Below, in pieces: positions 1-12,642 of a DNA stretch of 64,000 nucleotides (position 1 is its first letter; each line of letters begins with the position of its first letter). The DNA is taken from NCBI GenBank assembly GCA_932521025.1, contig OW051471.1, positions 6,510,001-6,574,000 of the forward strand, given 5' to 3'. The translations under genes and the position numbers were made by a program. The notes beneath the pieces were generated by a model that saw only the letters and a list, made by a program, of their open reading frames with translations, was not told the origin of the DNA and ran no database searches. This DNA is from Oscheius onirici. Taxonomy: Eukaryota > Nematoda > Chromadorea > Rhabditida > Rhabditidae.

Positions 1-334
1 AATCTGAAGAGACGTAGGCGGCAAAAAGAAGGACAAAAACCGAAGGTTTTCCAGCGTGGCGCAGTGGCGGAAAGACCGGGTTACAAACCTAAACATTAGT
101 CCAGTTACCATAAGCCTTTTGCCTTTTCTGACTCAAAACATCAAAACAAACCCTCAAAACAAAAACACTCACCCTCAAAACACGTTTTAAGCTCTTCAGA
201 GGTTGATTGCCTCAAAGGTGTGCCCAAGGATGTCTTTTTCTTTTAGTATAGACTCGCTCACAGGTGAACCTCTTCAGTCTTTTGGAGATGAAAAAAATCG
301 TTGGAAAGATTCTTTCAGAACTCTGTCAAAGTAG
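1..334 (+). CDS. C-terminal part of an unrecognised gene (partial, runs off left edge)
   Basis: A lysine- and serine-rich open frame reads through about 104-217, is interrupted by a 34-base intron (about 218-251, GTGTGC...GTATAG), and continues as KDSLTGEPLQSFGDE to a stop at 332-334. The joined frame is in phase across that intron. Upstream, around 1-85, a basic stretch (NLKRRRRQKEGQKPK) is open in one frame and probably belongs to the same gene, but the connecting splice is unclear. An alternative splice at 331 would extend coding to about 476. I do not recognise the family. Downstream, 335-590 shows nothing clear. Confidence 0.35.
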
Positions 335-590
335 ACTACGGGTAAGGGCGTCTAACATCAGTCAGATATTCTTTCTTGACTCACAAACTAACCGTGTTTA
401 TAGGTGGAAGATACCTCTCAAGAGAAACAGACCTTCCGTCGTCGTCGTCAAAACTAATCATTCTGCCCTCAATTAACACAGGTCCCCATTTGTTTTATAA
501 CTTTTCCGATGGAACATAAGTCAGGCTGTCTTGACTTGTAATCTATTCTTCACGAGATAAACAAACGCAAAGACTATTTTCAGGGCAAAA

Positions 591-940
591 ATGGCGAGCT
601 CTGGGAGCGATGAGACTGGTATAAGATACGAAGAAGTGACTGATGATAACTGGCGTCAGTTGGCTTCCTAACTACGAGTATCTTTTTTTTCTGTATTATG
701 TGCAATTCTCCCCCCAAAAATGTCCAACTCGGTGTATTGCTTCTAGTTCCCTTGCCTTTAATTCGATTTACGTTCAAATCAGGTCTCTTCAATGTTTTGA
801 TCTGCCAAAAGCTTTCTCCTTCCCTAACACCATATCTGCCGAAAAAATGGCTCAATTGTACTCTGCCACTGATACTGTTGTTTCAATGAATTTTACTGTC
901 AGTCGAACTAAAATTCTTTGTTATCACATGAAAACCGGGA

Positions 941-954
<14 letters not shown>
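591..954 (+). CDS. Possible small two-exon gene, unknown
   Basis: An ATG at 591 begins MASSGSDETGIRYEEVTDDN. If a GC-AG intron at about 653-782 is used, the frame continues WSLQCFDLPKAFSF and ends at 952-954, giving about 77 residues. The evidence is only the in-phase join and a plausible pyrimidine-rich acceptor. The 3' end would overlap the ALKBH6 stop on the other strand by 14 bases. No family is recognised, and the region could instead be ALKBH6 3' UTR. Confidence 0.25.
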
Positions 955-1845
<891 letters not shown>

Positions 1846-2132
1846 TTACAGTACCTTTTTGGCGAACTTTCTGAATCTAATTTTACTAAGAACAAAGGGT
1901 GACAAAGGACAAGCAAAAGACAAAGGACTGCCTACCGAACAATTATGTACCAAGAAAAGAAAAGAAATTCGAACGCCCGCTGATACCGTAATACCTACGA
2001 TTTCAGATGGGTCCCACCACGATTTTAATGAGTAACGACGCAAAACTTTTCTGTTCCCGGATTATCGTTCGTCCTTTCTTCAATTCAAAGTTTCGCTTTT
2101 GTTTACTTGACAAAACTTGTCAGATTTAGCAC

Positions 2133-2140
2133 TATAAATA
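2133..2140 (+). promoter_or_regulatory. TATA box of the PDI gene
   Basis: TATAAATA lies 35 bases before the ATG at 2175. It sits in the 329-base divergent interval shared with ALKBH6, whose own promoter shows no equally clear element. Confidence 0.5.
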
Positions 2141-2174
2141 GAAGCTCGATCAAGAAGAAGAACACTATACAACG

Positions 2175-3796
2175 ATGCGCTTCTGGTACCCCGTTCTTCT
2201 CGCTTTCTTACCGGCAATTTTTGCCTCGGAGATTCCCGAGGAATACATCACGGCTGCTGAAGCCTCAAAGCTTCAGGAGGTTTATTTCTCTTTCTTGTGC
2301 ACCCTTTCATCGTATTTTCTTTAGAATGGCGAAACGGTTGTGATTGCCTTCTCCACAAAGCATTGCCCTCATTGCCAACGTTTTGGACAACTGCTCGGAA
2401 ACTACAGAGAGGCCTTCAAGACTTCGGAAGTAGATGCAAGGATTCACAAGCTGGACACCCAAGACGATGAAAACAAAGAGTTCGTGAAGAAGTTCGACAT
2501 TCAAGGAGTCCCCACTGTCTATGTCTTTGTCGGCAAGCAAGATGAAATCAAGTATGAAGGAAGTCGTGAAGTGACCGATCTCACCAACTTTGTCAAGAGA
2601 GTACAAAACCTGAAGACGGAAGTTTTGATCAGTGCCGAGGATATTTCCAACTTCAAGGTGACTTTTTCTCAGTTTTCATAAATGTATTTACATTTTAGTC
2701 GACCACACCTGCTCTACTGGTCGTCGTATCGAATCCCGAAGAGAAGCTCGCTGTCATTGAATCTGCTGCTAAGGACAACATTGAAGTCGCCATTGCTTAT
2801 ACTTCTGCCGATTTGGCTAAGGACCTGGGCTTGTCTGAAGGACTTCACATGTTCCGTGAAGATGGCGAAACCGTGTTGGCTGAAATTCCAAAGGAGTTGT
2901 ATAAACTGAATGCCTGGATCAAGGTCGCCGCTCTTCGGACTATCTCCACTTTCCCATCCGCTGCCAGAGAAATCTTCTCCTCCGGAATTCATGATATTCT
3001 TTTCCTAATTGACGAGGATGGTGCTATTGCTTGTATGTTTCCTGTCTTAAATTATTTTTAAATTCTAGCGAACAAATGGGTGAAGAATATAGCCGAGGAA
3101 TATCGTGGAAAAGTCGTCTTCGCAGTCATTGATTTGAAAGACGAGGAAAGCGCTCATGCTCTTGATTTCTTCTCGGTCAAGAAGGATGCTAAGGGACCCA
3201 TTATCAAGATGTTCAATGATGAAAGGCGCAAGCAGTATTGGATGCACGAGGACGTCACAAATGTTTCTGTCCTTCTTTGGCTGGAGAAGTACTTCAATGA
3301 CGAACTTTCTGCTCACATGAGATCGGAGGACGTATCGGAAGACTGGAACTCTAAGCCACTTACCGTTTTGGTTGGATCCAATTTTGAAGAGGTTTTCTAT
3401 TTCCATTTGTTAACATTTCAACTTGTTTAGATCGTGTTTGACAAAGAGAAGTCTGTCTTCGTGATGTTCCACGCTCCATGGTGTCACCACTGCAAGAAGT
3501 TGATGCCCGATTTTGAAAAGCTTGCGGATTACTTTGCCGACAACACCAATGTGATCATCGCTAAACTGGATGCCACTGCCAACGATATTGACGACGGAAA
3601 AGGAGACATCCAAGGATTCCCCACTTTGAGACTCTACAAGGTACATAATATTTCTGTCTTACTTTAGGTTTTTTTCCAGGCTGGTGACAACAGTATTGCT
3701 GAGTACAGTGGAAATCGCGCTTATGAGGATTTGTTGAAGTTCGTGGAAGAACAGACTTCGGAAAATGACGTTAAGGAAGATCACGATGAACTTTAA
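2175..3796 (+). CDS. Protein disulfide isomerase (PDI, a-b-b'-a' architecture)
   Basis: An ER oxidoreductase that forms and shuffles disulfides in secretory proteins. The start gives a signal peptide (MRFWYPVLLAFLPAIFAS). The first thioredoxin domain has the active site KHCPHCQRF and the conserved cis-proline segment QGVPTVYVF. Two non-catalytic b-type domains follow. The last thioredoxin domain has HAPWCHHCKKL and QGFPTLRLYK. The C-terminus is DHDEL, so HDEL serves for ER retention. Four or five introns of about 40-55 bases interrupt it. Length is close to the usual 480-500 residues. The usual CGHC is replaced by CPHC in the first site and CHHC in the second, which may change redox potential. 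AATAAA at 3833-3838 is the likely polyadenylation signal. Confidence 0.92.
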
Positions 3797-3832
3797 ATCC
3801 ATTTTCAGTGTTTTGTTTTTGTTTTAGGCATT

Positions 3833-3838
3833 AATAAA
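3833..3838 (+). terminator. Polyadenylation signal of the PDI gene
   Basis: AATAAA lies 37 bases after the stop codon. The stretch 3839-4060 beyond it shows no gene. Confidence 0.6.
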
Positions 3839-4060
3839 GTTTGTTTCGCCGATTGGTTTCTATCCGTATTACGTTAGATACGACCTCATGTACATTGGCA
3901 TCAGCTTAAACACGCAGTTAATCAGCAGCGGGAGGAGGCTTCCTTTAAAGCAACTATACCTACCCTGTTTGAATTCTGCTTGCAAATCTGAAAAGTTAAG
4001 GTATAGGAAGACTTTAATTGTGTTCTCGGGTGGTCAAACAGTTTTAACTCGGTTGGAATC

Positions 4061-4256
4061 GGGGATGTTCGGATAATTTTTTTTTTCAACCGGATACCGG
4101 ATATCCGAAATATTTTTTCTCGATCGGATACCGGATTATCCGGTTTCGGATATCGGATAGTTTTCGTATCGGATAATTATCCGGTTGGAAATTTTGACCG
4201 GATAATTTTCGGATATCGGATGTCCGGATCAAAAAGTACCGGATCCGAACATCCCT
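4061..4256. mobile_element. 196-bp MITE with terminal inverted repeats and 10-bp target duplication
   Basis: The 13-base inverted termini GGGATGTTCGGAT (4062-4074) and ATCCGAACATCCC (4243-4255) are exact. The interior is built of degenerate, self-complementary GGATATCCGGAT-type words. GGTTGGAATC occurs directly before (4051-4060) and directly after (4257-4266), as expected of a target-site duplication. A 9-11 bp duplication is typical of Mutator-like transposons, but no transposase is present to confirm the class. Confidence 0.8.
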
Positions 4257-4335
4257 GGTTGGAATCTAGCTCGTCGCCCGTTTTGCTCCGCAGTCTGGCC
4301 TCCAACCGACTGCGCTACGCGGAAAAGGCTTGGCG
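4257..4335 (-). repeat. tRNA-like relic interrupted by the MITE
   Basis: On the minus strand GTAGCGCAGTCGGTTGGAGG resembles a tRNA D-arm/box A. It is followed, about 35 bases on, by a degraded T-arm/box B (GAGCTAGATTCCAACC) whose end is where the MITE inserted. The anticodon and T arms do not fold well, so this is a pseudogene or SINE fragment. The stretch 4336-4623 has no other feature that I can support. Confidence 0.4.
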
Positions 4336-4623
4336 GTGTGCTTATCTCTTTAGATTCTGCCCAGCGGTATAGAGTCGCTTTAACAAGCTGTCGCCATTTT
4401 GCCTTGTTTGGAAAGTGGATGCCCGTAAATAGTCGTGGGTCAAGTATAGAGTCTGTTCCATTCAACACCTCACAAGTTTGTAAACGTACAATTGCGACGA
4501 ATATTTAATGAGATCAGGAAATATCATTTCACATATATTCACCAGTATGCCAGCACAAGGAGACGAATATAGCGATGGTAAGTGTACAAATGTAGGTCAA
4601 ACTGAATCCAGATCCTGAATTGT

Positions 4624-6692
4624 TCAGAGTTTGTCCGGGAAAGTAGTTGGTTCTTCGTGATAAGACGGAGAGTACACGAGTAGAGAGTTATCATTCACTG
4701 CACAAACAGCAGAATCAAAAGATCCCATACATTGGTTGTACCTTTGATTTCATAATAGCTGAGCAGTAATATCTGGTTACCTGCCCTGATGGGAATTGTC
4801 TAAATCTACAGTAGGAGTTGAGGATCTGAAAGATGTGACCGACGGATTGTTCGTTTCATCTTTTAGTGGTGTGAAAAACGACGATTGTCTTCTCTAAAAA
4901 TTGAGTTAGAAACAAATCATTGTTCTTACCGAAGAGGTAGGTGCATCCATTGTGGATTCATCGTGCATATGATCCATTAGCGGAGAATCTTGGAAGAGCA
5001 TCTGACTCGTTGAGAACTGAAGTTTATCTTTTTCTCTTTCGATAAACCAATATCACCTGTGTATTCTGCTCTCCATTACTGTAACTCTTTGAATAATCAT
5101 TCTTCTGCAGGAAGTCAACCAACATATCAGCCCGATCATTCTTCCTAGATACACGTAGAGACTCTGAGTCGGAGGAAGGTAGAGCATTATAGATTGGTCG
5201 CTGACGATCGTCCATCGGAGGCATGCCTCTTGTTCCCTCGACCAGCTCGTCAATGTATTCTGTAACTTAAATAACTCTTTCCCTTCTTTCCAATACCTGG
5301 AAAGGCTAGTCCGTGACATGCATCAGAAGGATCTGGATTTCTTTCCCGCCACTTGTGAATATCCGTGTTGACTTTGTCTAATCTGTCAGGAGTTATCATC
5401 CAATAGGAACAGCGTTTGTTCGCCGCCGGATCGTTTGGATCCAACTGAACTTGATTTGTATTGCAAGCATACAGACTCACATCGACTTTGGCGAAACATT
5501 TGTTCAATGACAGATTATGTCTAACAGAGTTGCGCCATCCGTCGGGAGCTCTTCGGAAAAAGGGGAAATAATACCTAGAAGCACTGATCTTAACTTGAAG
5601 ATAAACTCACATGACAAAAGCGTATATTTCCGAAACGGTCAAATAGCCATGGGGACTGTTCTTCAGAGCAAGAGCTATGAGACAGCTGTAAGACCATCCG
5701 GGTCTAATGGGTCCATCCGATGGAAGATCGTCTTCTTGCTCGATCGGCTTTGTTCTTTGCTTTTGAAGTCCAATTGAATTTTACCTGTTTTCGTTTTCCC
5801 TTTATAAGTTTACTGAATTCTTTGGTTTCGAATATTTTGTCCGTGTCTGTGGCTGTCCATTCTGGCATCTTTTCCTCCTGACCTTCATCGAAAAGAGAAA
5901 TTTGGGCCGGATCTCGCAGAGTTCTAAACTATCAGTATATCCGACTAGTTGATATCTAACCGTTGTACAGGAATCATTCTCGACGAAGGCGATTCATAGG
6001 ACGACAATGACGGTTCTGTCTTGATAGTTGGGAACATATTGATCTGACAGAATAAACTGTTCATTTTCATTTCATACCTTTTTGAAAGTTTTGATCGAAG
6101 ACAGCGGTACTGCCGATTGGTGAGGCGCTTGAATTGTCCAAGTCGGCCCTGTTAATTAAACGTGCATCATTTTCGCAACACGTATTTTACCCTTTAAAAT
6201 ACTAGGTCTAGTTTCGACTGCTGGTCTATCCGGAACTCGGGCTGCTGCAGCGGCGATAGCATTTGTGAAAACTGCTCTAGAACGAACAGTTCCAGCCGTC
6301 TTGACGGGAAGAACACTGACTGTTGTTCTACGGAAACTCTCTTGCGGATTTTTCAACAATTCAGCTAAGGGTTTCTCCTCGATTGGAGCACATTCAATGA
6401 GAGTCTAAAAATCTGTTTGTCTTTTTTGGTATACTCTTACTCTTGCAGGCAGCTCATTAGTGTAGCCGGTTGGTTTCTCTTCGGTCATTATCCGTTCTCT
6501 TATTGAATTGTGTGAGAAGTCGGTAATCTTAATATTCATGAATATGACGCTTGATTTCGTTCTTACCTGGTGTTCAACCAGCTGAACATTAGCAAAGGGA
6601 TATTCCTTCTTCGTGTTTAAGAAGTCTCGAACAGTTGTTGTATCGTTCTCATTGAAAGAAGATAATACATCCCCCACAACATCATATTCCAT
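4624..6692 (-). CDS. Forkhead transcription factor, FOXN1/FOXN4 type
   Basis: A nuclear sequence-specific DNA-binding protein. The start is [13 protein letters not shown] at 6692; the model ends [12 protein letters not shown] at 4624. The forkhead domain spans exons between about 5720 and 5290: [58 protein letters not shown] and later [13 protein letters not shown]. The [16 protein letters not shown] and ITPDRLDKV...HKW features favour the FOXN1/FOXN4 branch over other FOX classes. The KRCSYW segment stands where FOXN proteins have a short lysine-rich stretch and tryptophan. Flanking regions are acidic and serine/threonine-rich and probably hold activation sequences. About ten short introns are inferred. 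The 423 bases upstream (6693-7115) are the likely promoter region and hold no gene. Confidence 0.82.
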
Positions 6693-7115
6693 GCTAAAAC
6701 AGTTTGTTTTCCGAAAAGTTGAAATACAACCTAGTTAGAAAGTTATTGAGAGACAAATTGGTGGAAAGCGGTAAGGGCAAAAAAAAATCAATACCACTGT
6801 ATAGACTTTATTGATATTGACAACTAATCACCAAGCGTGAACAGAAAAAAGTTGCTAACTATTCTAGCAGGGAGATATCCATAGGAAATGTCAATCAAAA
6901 AGGTTGGGAAAAGGAAAAAGTGACCCTGGCGAAAGACGGTCGTTTGAATTGGGGCAATTGGCGCCGTGTCAGAGACACAGCAAATGCCAATTGAAGCAAC
7001 ACAGCAAAGAATCGAGCTCTTATGCCTTTATCCACTGGTCCAAGTTTATTTTTGGATATCTTTTATTACAAGTAGCATGTACAATTTGGTGTGCCGTTAT
7101 ATGAGGTTCGAAAGT

Positions 7116-8639
7116 TTATGGGAAGTACGGATATAGTGGAAAACGGGGTGTTTCGATATTCGAAGAGAGCAGATTAGTCAGAAAACATAAACCACCGGCC
7201 CATCCTTCATAAAGACTATACGGACTGTCTGGAGTCCTTTGCTGCTTTTGTATTTCCGGAGACATCATAAGGTAGGCGAATGCTTTGGCTCGATTTAGCC
7301 ATTTCTCTTTATTCGTGATTTTCCACAGAAAGAGAAGTATATAGCCTAAAAACTAGTTCTACTTTTTTCAGAAGGGTTCTTACCATTTCCCGAAAGCCCA
7401 TGACATAAACCAGGTCCTTTCTTGAGGATGCCTTTTGACCAAATTTGTTCACCGCCGAGTTCGGCAGCCTGAAAGTAGTTTTGAGTAAAGATTTACCTAC
7501 CTTGAGGTATCGTTCGTCTCCAAAAACTTGATAGGCTTTGAGAAGGACTGGAACTACTCCAGGAGAGCCGTGACACCAATGAACAAGATCGTAGGATTTT
7601 GGTCTAAATTCTCTGTTAAACGAAAAGTTTAAAATCTGACCTAGTTACGTAGTCGAGACTGCTAGCAAAGCCACCTCCCGATGTTTGGATCGAAACGAAC
7701 CAATCGACAGTTAAACGAAGACGATTCTTCAAATCATCCGGATACGTTTTGTTCGTTTGAGATGTTTCGTCGAACTCTGTCATGTATCTAAAGAAAAGTT
7801 GGCTTCTGAACAAGAACCTACGTTAAAAGGACTAAGAGTATTCCGGCCAATCCGTGAGCACTTCCAAGATATGCTGAGTCATGCCAGAAATACAGAAGAG
7901 GGGGCGGAGATTGTTCATCACTTTTGTCAGAGGTTCTGAAAATGAGACTAATGGTCTAGATCAAGAGCATACCTTGCTCCTCTGTAGAGTAAGTACTGAC
8001 AAATGCGTTCTATATTCCTCTTGCTGGAACTGTCCTCAAAAAGGTGCTTGTCAACAGTGTTTTTCAGCCATAAGATCGACGCAAGTAACCCGGCTCTGCC
8101 ATTCAAGATTTCATTTTCCATCTCTTCGCCACCCTGAATTCAGAGCTGAAGGATACAAACGTTACAAACCTTGCTGAATTCTTCAGCAGCATTCTTGATT
8201 TCTTGCTCAATGCGTCTGAAATCAAAATGTGGATCACTTGTCATCGTAGCGAGAGTTCCGATGTATCCAGTCAAGTATCGTAGATTTTTATGGTGATGTG
8301 AACTTTCTAAAGACTACAGTCACAAAAAAATGGGCATATACTTTTCTGGGAAGCTTCGATAAGCATCGCTCTTCCCCTTTCTAGCCATTTTTGTCCAATA
8401 TGCGGAGCAGCTCGAATAAAAGAGAAGGCAATACCATTCAGACCGGTGTAGGGTTGAGCTAAACAAATATTTTGTGAAGAGAAAGAAAGTAACAAACCCG
8501 AATACTCAACTTCCGGATATTTTTTTACTTGTTTGTTTATAAAATGGGCAAGAGTGGCTATATGCTCCAGCAGCCACTCATCGTTGACTTTGGAAGATAA
8601 TTCGTGTTCATTAAAGACGTTGTCTATATAGCGTGACAT
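7116..8639 (-). CDS. LanC-like protein (LANCL family)
   Basis: A eukaryotic relative of bacterial lanthionine cyclases; animal LANCL proteins bind zinc and glutathione and add glutathione to dehydroamino acids in proteins. The start is MSRYIDNVFNEHELSSKVND at 8639 and the stop is at 7116. Three zinc-ligand segments are present: LVHWCHGSPGVV (first Cys) and GLCHGLSGNG (adjacent Cys and His). The family GxxG-type repeat segments YSLYEGWAGGLCF and PYTGLNGIAF also fit. The C-terminal run KKGPGLCHG through TPDSPYSLYEG matches LANCL closely. Length is about 400 residues. It sits between the forkhead and sphingomyelin synthase genes on the same strand, with separate promoters likely. Confidence 0.88.
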
Positions 8640-9079
8640 TCTGCATTGACTGAAAAAAAAACAAGAAGTAGAGTAGAAATGCAAGCAAGCATGCAATGCA
8701 CGCAGTCAACAACAATGTTGTTTTGCCATCACAGTCAAATTGATTCGCTGCGTTCCTTTGAAAATTTGTTTGTGCAAACAGAAACAAACTTTTCGGAATT
8801 CAGTTTCCCCAGAAGAACAGTCAATTCACGATAGGACGATACGAATTTATTCTTTTTTGGGAAGGCAAGTGTAAGGCAAAGCATTGGAATCGTTTGGAAA
8901 ACTCGTAACAGATTCAGATAAAGACATTTAAAATAAAACTATTTGCCCGTAATCTTTGTGATATCTCGTGTCATCTTCGAGTCATGGGATAAGTGGTCTA
9001 TGCGGAATGGCAGTTTTGGCTAGTTTGAGCAAAGAACGATAAACATGTACAGGAGCATGGTGTGGGACAAATGGTTGAC

Positions 9080-10361
9080 TCATTCTATCCGAGAGTTGTT
9101 TCTTCTTCGGAACAGAGAAAATAATGGGTCAAGTGGAATCGGACTTTCGAACCGACGAGGAACGGGCTTCTGAATATTGCTCTCAAGCCAGACGAATCCT
9201 CGGAACCAGAACTCTTTTCGATGATGGTTGTGGAGAGAGCTCTGAAACAACAGATGTTTTTGGTTATAAATGAGAGTTACCCGAAGAGTCGGATGAGCTG
9301 CTTGGGTGTGATAACTGTAAAAGGTTCGAGTCGTTATAAAGTACGAGAGAATGACATCGATTGTATAATGTCCCCTTGAAATTACGAGAAATGCGACTCC
9401 TACGACTGTGGCTAACCAGGCCAGCCAATGGAAAGGCCACCAACGACGAGGCGAATCTGAAGACGGTGAAGGAGAAAATGAAACTTCTTACATTCGCTAA
9501 TGAAAAGTGCTGAGATCGTGAGAACTATAGTATGACCAGAATAGATGTAATCGCCACACAGAGATCCGCGCTCGTCGTCGATATTCAGTCCGAGTCCCAC
9601 AACTTGGTTCAAACCCCTCTTAACAATGCTCCAAAATGTTGCATTCGGGCCCTGATTCAGAAAGTTTGGAAAGTATTTCATTAGACTCACCAACTTGGGA
9701 ACACATTTGAACTGTTCATCTGCGACTGGAACTTGTGTAGCCAATAACGTGACACATCTCATGAGATAAAGAAGACTTCCTAGAGTCATTAGCCTCCGGA
9801 ATACGACCCATCGATGTCTAGAAGTTTTGTTTGTTTGTTAGCACCAATTGGGTCACCTATGGAAAAGTACGAGTAAGAGGGTTGAGCCGAAAGAAACTAG
9901 CATGATCATTTCGCAGATCCGCAGACCGAACGGATAGTAGCTGGTCAGAGAAAATGTAAAGTCCGGGAGAGGATCTGTGTCCGGAACTCTTTCGTGTACG
10001 AAACTGAGGACGACCTCGTTGAGAACAGCTGAGAAACAAAGCAGAAGAGTCATAATCTAAAAAAGTCTTTGAGAACAAGGAAACAAAAACCACTCGCGAT
10101 AGTTTTGCCTTTCTCTTTCGGAAATCTATCGTGAGGCCCAACAGGCTTTTCTCCTGGCATGTCAATTCTGATTCTTGTCTCTCCGGGCAGAAGAGGGACA
10201 TCGTCGTCTGAAAGGTCGCTTCGTGACTTCGATACTTTTGAAAACCAACCAGAAACAGCATTGCCATGAGCGCAGTCGTCACTGTCACTGGCTGAGGAGG
10301 ACACTGCACTGCCACAGAAAGGTCCCAGCCGTCGAGAGGCTGAAGGACCCGGTTCGTCCAT
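9080..10361 (-). CDS. Sphingomyelin synthase-related phosphotransferase
   Basis: A multi-pass Golgi or plasma-membrane enzyme that transfers a phosphohead group to ceramide. The start MDEPGPSASRRLGPFCG at 10361 follows a good acceptor (TTTATAG). A hydrophilic serine/aspartate-rich N-terminus leads to LNEVVLSFVHERVPDTDPLP, then membrane segments including RWVVFRRLMTLGSLLYLMRC. The catalytic motifs are intact: CGDYIYSGHTIVLT (first His) and SRGHYTIDVILSYF (second His and Asp). C-terminal cytoplasmic residues end RRRNNSRIE at 9080. About six membrane helices are visible. Sphingomyelin synthase, ceramide phosphoethanolamine synthase and SAMD8-like proteins share these motifs, so the head group is not decided. 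I see no N-terminal SAM domain. Confidence 0.88.
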
Positions 10362-12642
10362 CGCTATAAATCAAACTCTTACTCAATGTCCCAGGTGCGG
10401 ACAGGAAAATCAATACTGACTTATAGATCCATACTCGGTGGTCATTTTCTGACGTGAGGGAAGGAGGACAATAGACAGTTAGTGGGTCACTAGTTCTGTT
10501 GTTGTCAGTCTTTTGCTGATAAGAGTAGCATGTGAGACGAGACAAGATACACTTTCTATCGCAAAAAGAGTTCGGTGAAAAAGGCGTTGATTTATGAGGG
10601 AGCTTGAGAATCTATTGGTTTCCACTGCGCTTTCTATTTCGAGGGAGTATATAGCGAGAGGATACTTTGTTATATATTAAAAAGCGAAAGTGTCTGTGGC
10701 TGTCGGCTGGTATTTTGTTATATTTCCAAAAGAAAGTAGCAGTGGACAAAGACTACATTAGTGTCGTTTTTTTGGAAAAGAACTCAAAGAGAAAATGCTT
10801 GTTCAAATAAAACCGTTCGAAATAGTTTAGATTAGAGACGTATTTCCTGCTATTCGTCTAAATCTCATGAAGTCGATTGTGAGTCACCGAGCTGTGATGG
10901 ATGATGTCAGTTGAGGGAACCAGAATCCTCTGAGAGAGGGTGCTTTCTGACTCTTGATCTGCTGGTGGAAAGAGGTGCGAACAGGTTTGGATGAGAAATC
11001 CGCTGTTTTCCGCTGTCAACATGTAAAGAATATACTCGAGGGTTCATGACAATGATGAAGAAAGAGGAAGTGTACAAAGATAGGAACAGAAGACTGCTGG
11101 CTGTTGGGAACCGGTCGACTGCCTAAGACTAGCACTGTAAACGGCGTCTAACTAAGTCACGAGCTTCCAAAAAGAACGCCTGCCAACTGGAATTTTGAAT
11201 ACATTTCGACTAATCCGACCGAGTCAGGCAATGGCTGAGTGGGAAAGTTTGATCAAAGTACTGGAAAGAGATCGTAAGAGTCTTCCCCGAAGGATATGTT
11301 ACACCGCGCAACGCCCGAATCAGGCATGAAACATTACACCTCGAATAGTCGCGACGGCAGCGGATCATATCAGCTGAACTGATGAGAGGAAGGACACTTG
11401 CGACATGACAACCAGCGGCTATTTTCTCTTTCTCAGAAGATTTGTTTCGTCTCTCAACCCGTTGGATAATCCGAAGCTAATTTTGGAAATGGAGTGAGTG
11501 ATCAAAGAGAGTGAGGGATATGACAGGGAGGATTAGCTGACTGTTCTCCACATAGAAACAAGTATTTACGGACAAAAATAAAGATAGGGAGAGTGGCGAG
11601 AATTGACGAAAGTGAGAGTGAGCGCAACGAACATCTGGTCGTCACATCAATCCGCCGAAAACACAACATGTTCTGGAAAACAAGCCGAATTGTTTCGATT
11701 TCCATGCACTTTCTATTGTCATCAATGAATAATCAAGCTTCTTTGACGCACGAGTCCCATTTCGAGAATGGCAATATGGCGAGACGAGAAAGAGAGCGAA
11801 ACAGAACGCGGGCACGCCTTCTCGAAAAAAGAGCATTATGTTTACATCTTTACCTATAGTCTCTCTTTCCAATAGGAAAAGGTGGATTCGGGGAGAGACT
11901 GGACCACTTGAATGAGGCTGAGAAAGGAGCGCGACAGGTAAGAGTGAGGAAGCAAGAACAACTGACACTCTATTGCGTTATTGGACGCTCTCTGGACGAC
12001 TAAACATTACGACCGGAGGGCGTCCGTTTTATGAACGACTGAGGGTTTTTGAGAGATTGTAGGAAGAATCACGCAAAGGTGAGTTCGATAACAGCATTTG
12101 TTTGTAAACAAGGCAGTGTTTGGACAAGTGAGGTCTGACTGTTCGCAAGTGAGGAACCATCTAATGAAGATGGAGAGCGAGCCAATATCAAGGGGATTGG
12201 CTCCGACAATTGACAGATGTTTGGCAATTAAACCTCATAGAAGACAGAACAAAAGCCGGGATTGGAAGCCTCTTTTGTAGTACTTAGCAACCGGGAAAGT
12301 TTAACCAATAGGAAGAAATGTACCGGGGAAAAAAGCAATAGGGATATGGAACGGAAGAATTTTAGCTTAGGGTGAGTTAGGTCGACGTAAAGGAGCTAGA
12401 ATCGATGTTGAGGCGGATGTCTGAAAAGGGAGCCGCAGAGACGCAGAGATATAAAGCATATTATGGATGTTAGAAACTCCTCATAATGACGCTAACTGTA
12501 AACTGTTTATACTGGTAATCCGAGACGATTGACCTCGTGCTCAAAGAGGTATACTACGTGGACAGCTTGTGGGGAGTACAATTCGGAGAAGGAATGCTCA
12601 ATGAGCCGTGACATGTTTTACTCTCTCTAAATAAGTTTTCAA
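10362..12642. other. Gene-poor interval of about 2.3 kb
   Basis: No frame here shows a recognisable protein or a convincing chain of exons. The + strand is purine-rich (many GAGAGA/GGAAAG words) with scattered short frames only. The part next to 10361 probably holds the sphingomyelin synthase promoter and a 5' untranslated exon (acceptor at about 10363). This is the longest stretch without a supported gene in the window. Confidence 0.5.

Noticed and set aside
50-95. tRNA-like GTGGCGCAGTGG (box A-like) near the left edge
   Set aside because: No box B at the right distance and no cloverleaf; the segment also reads as basic coding sequence.
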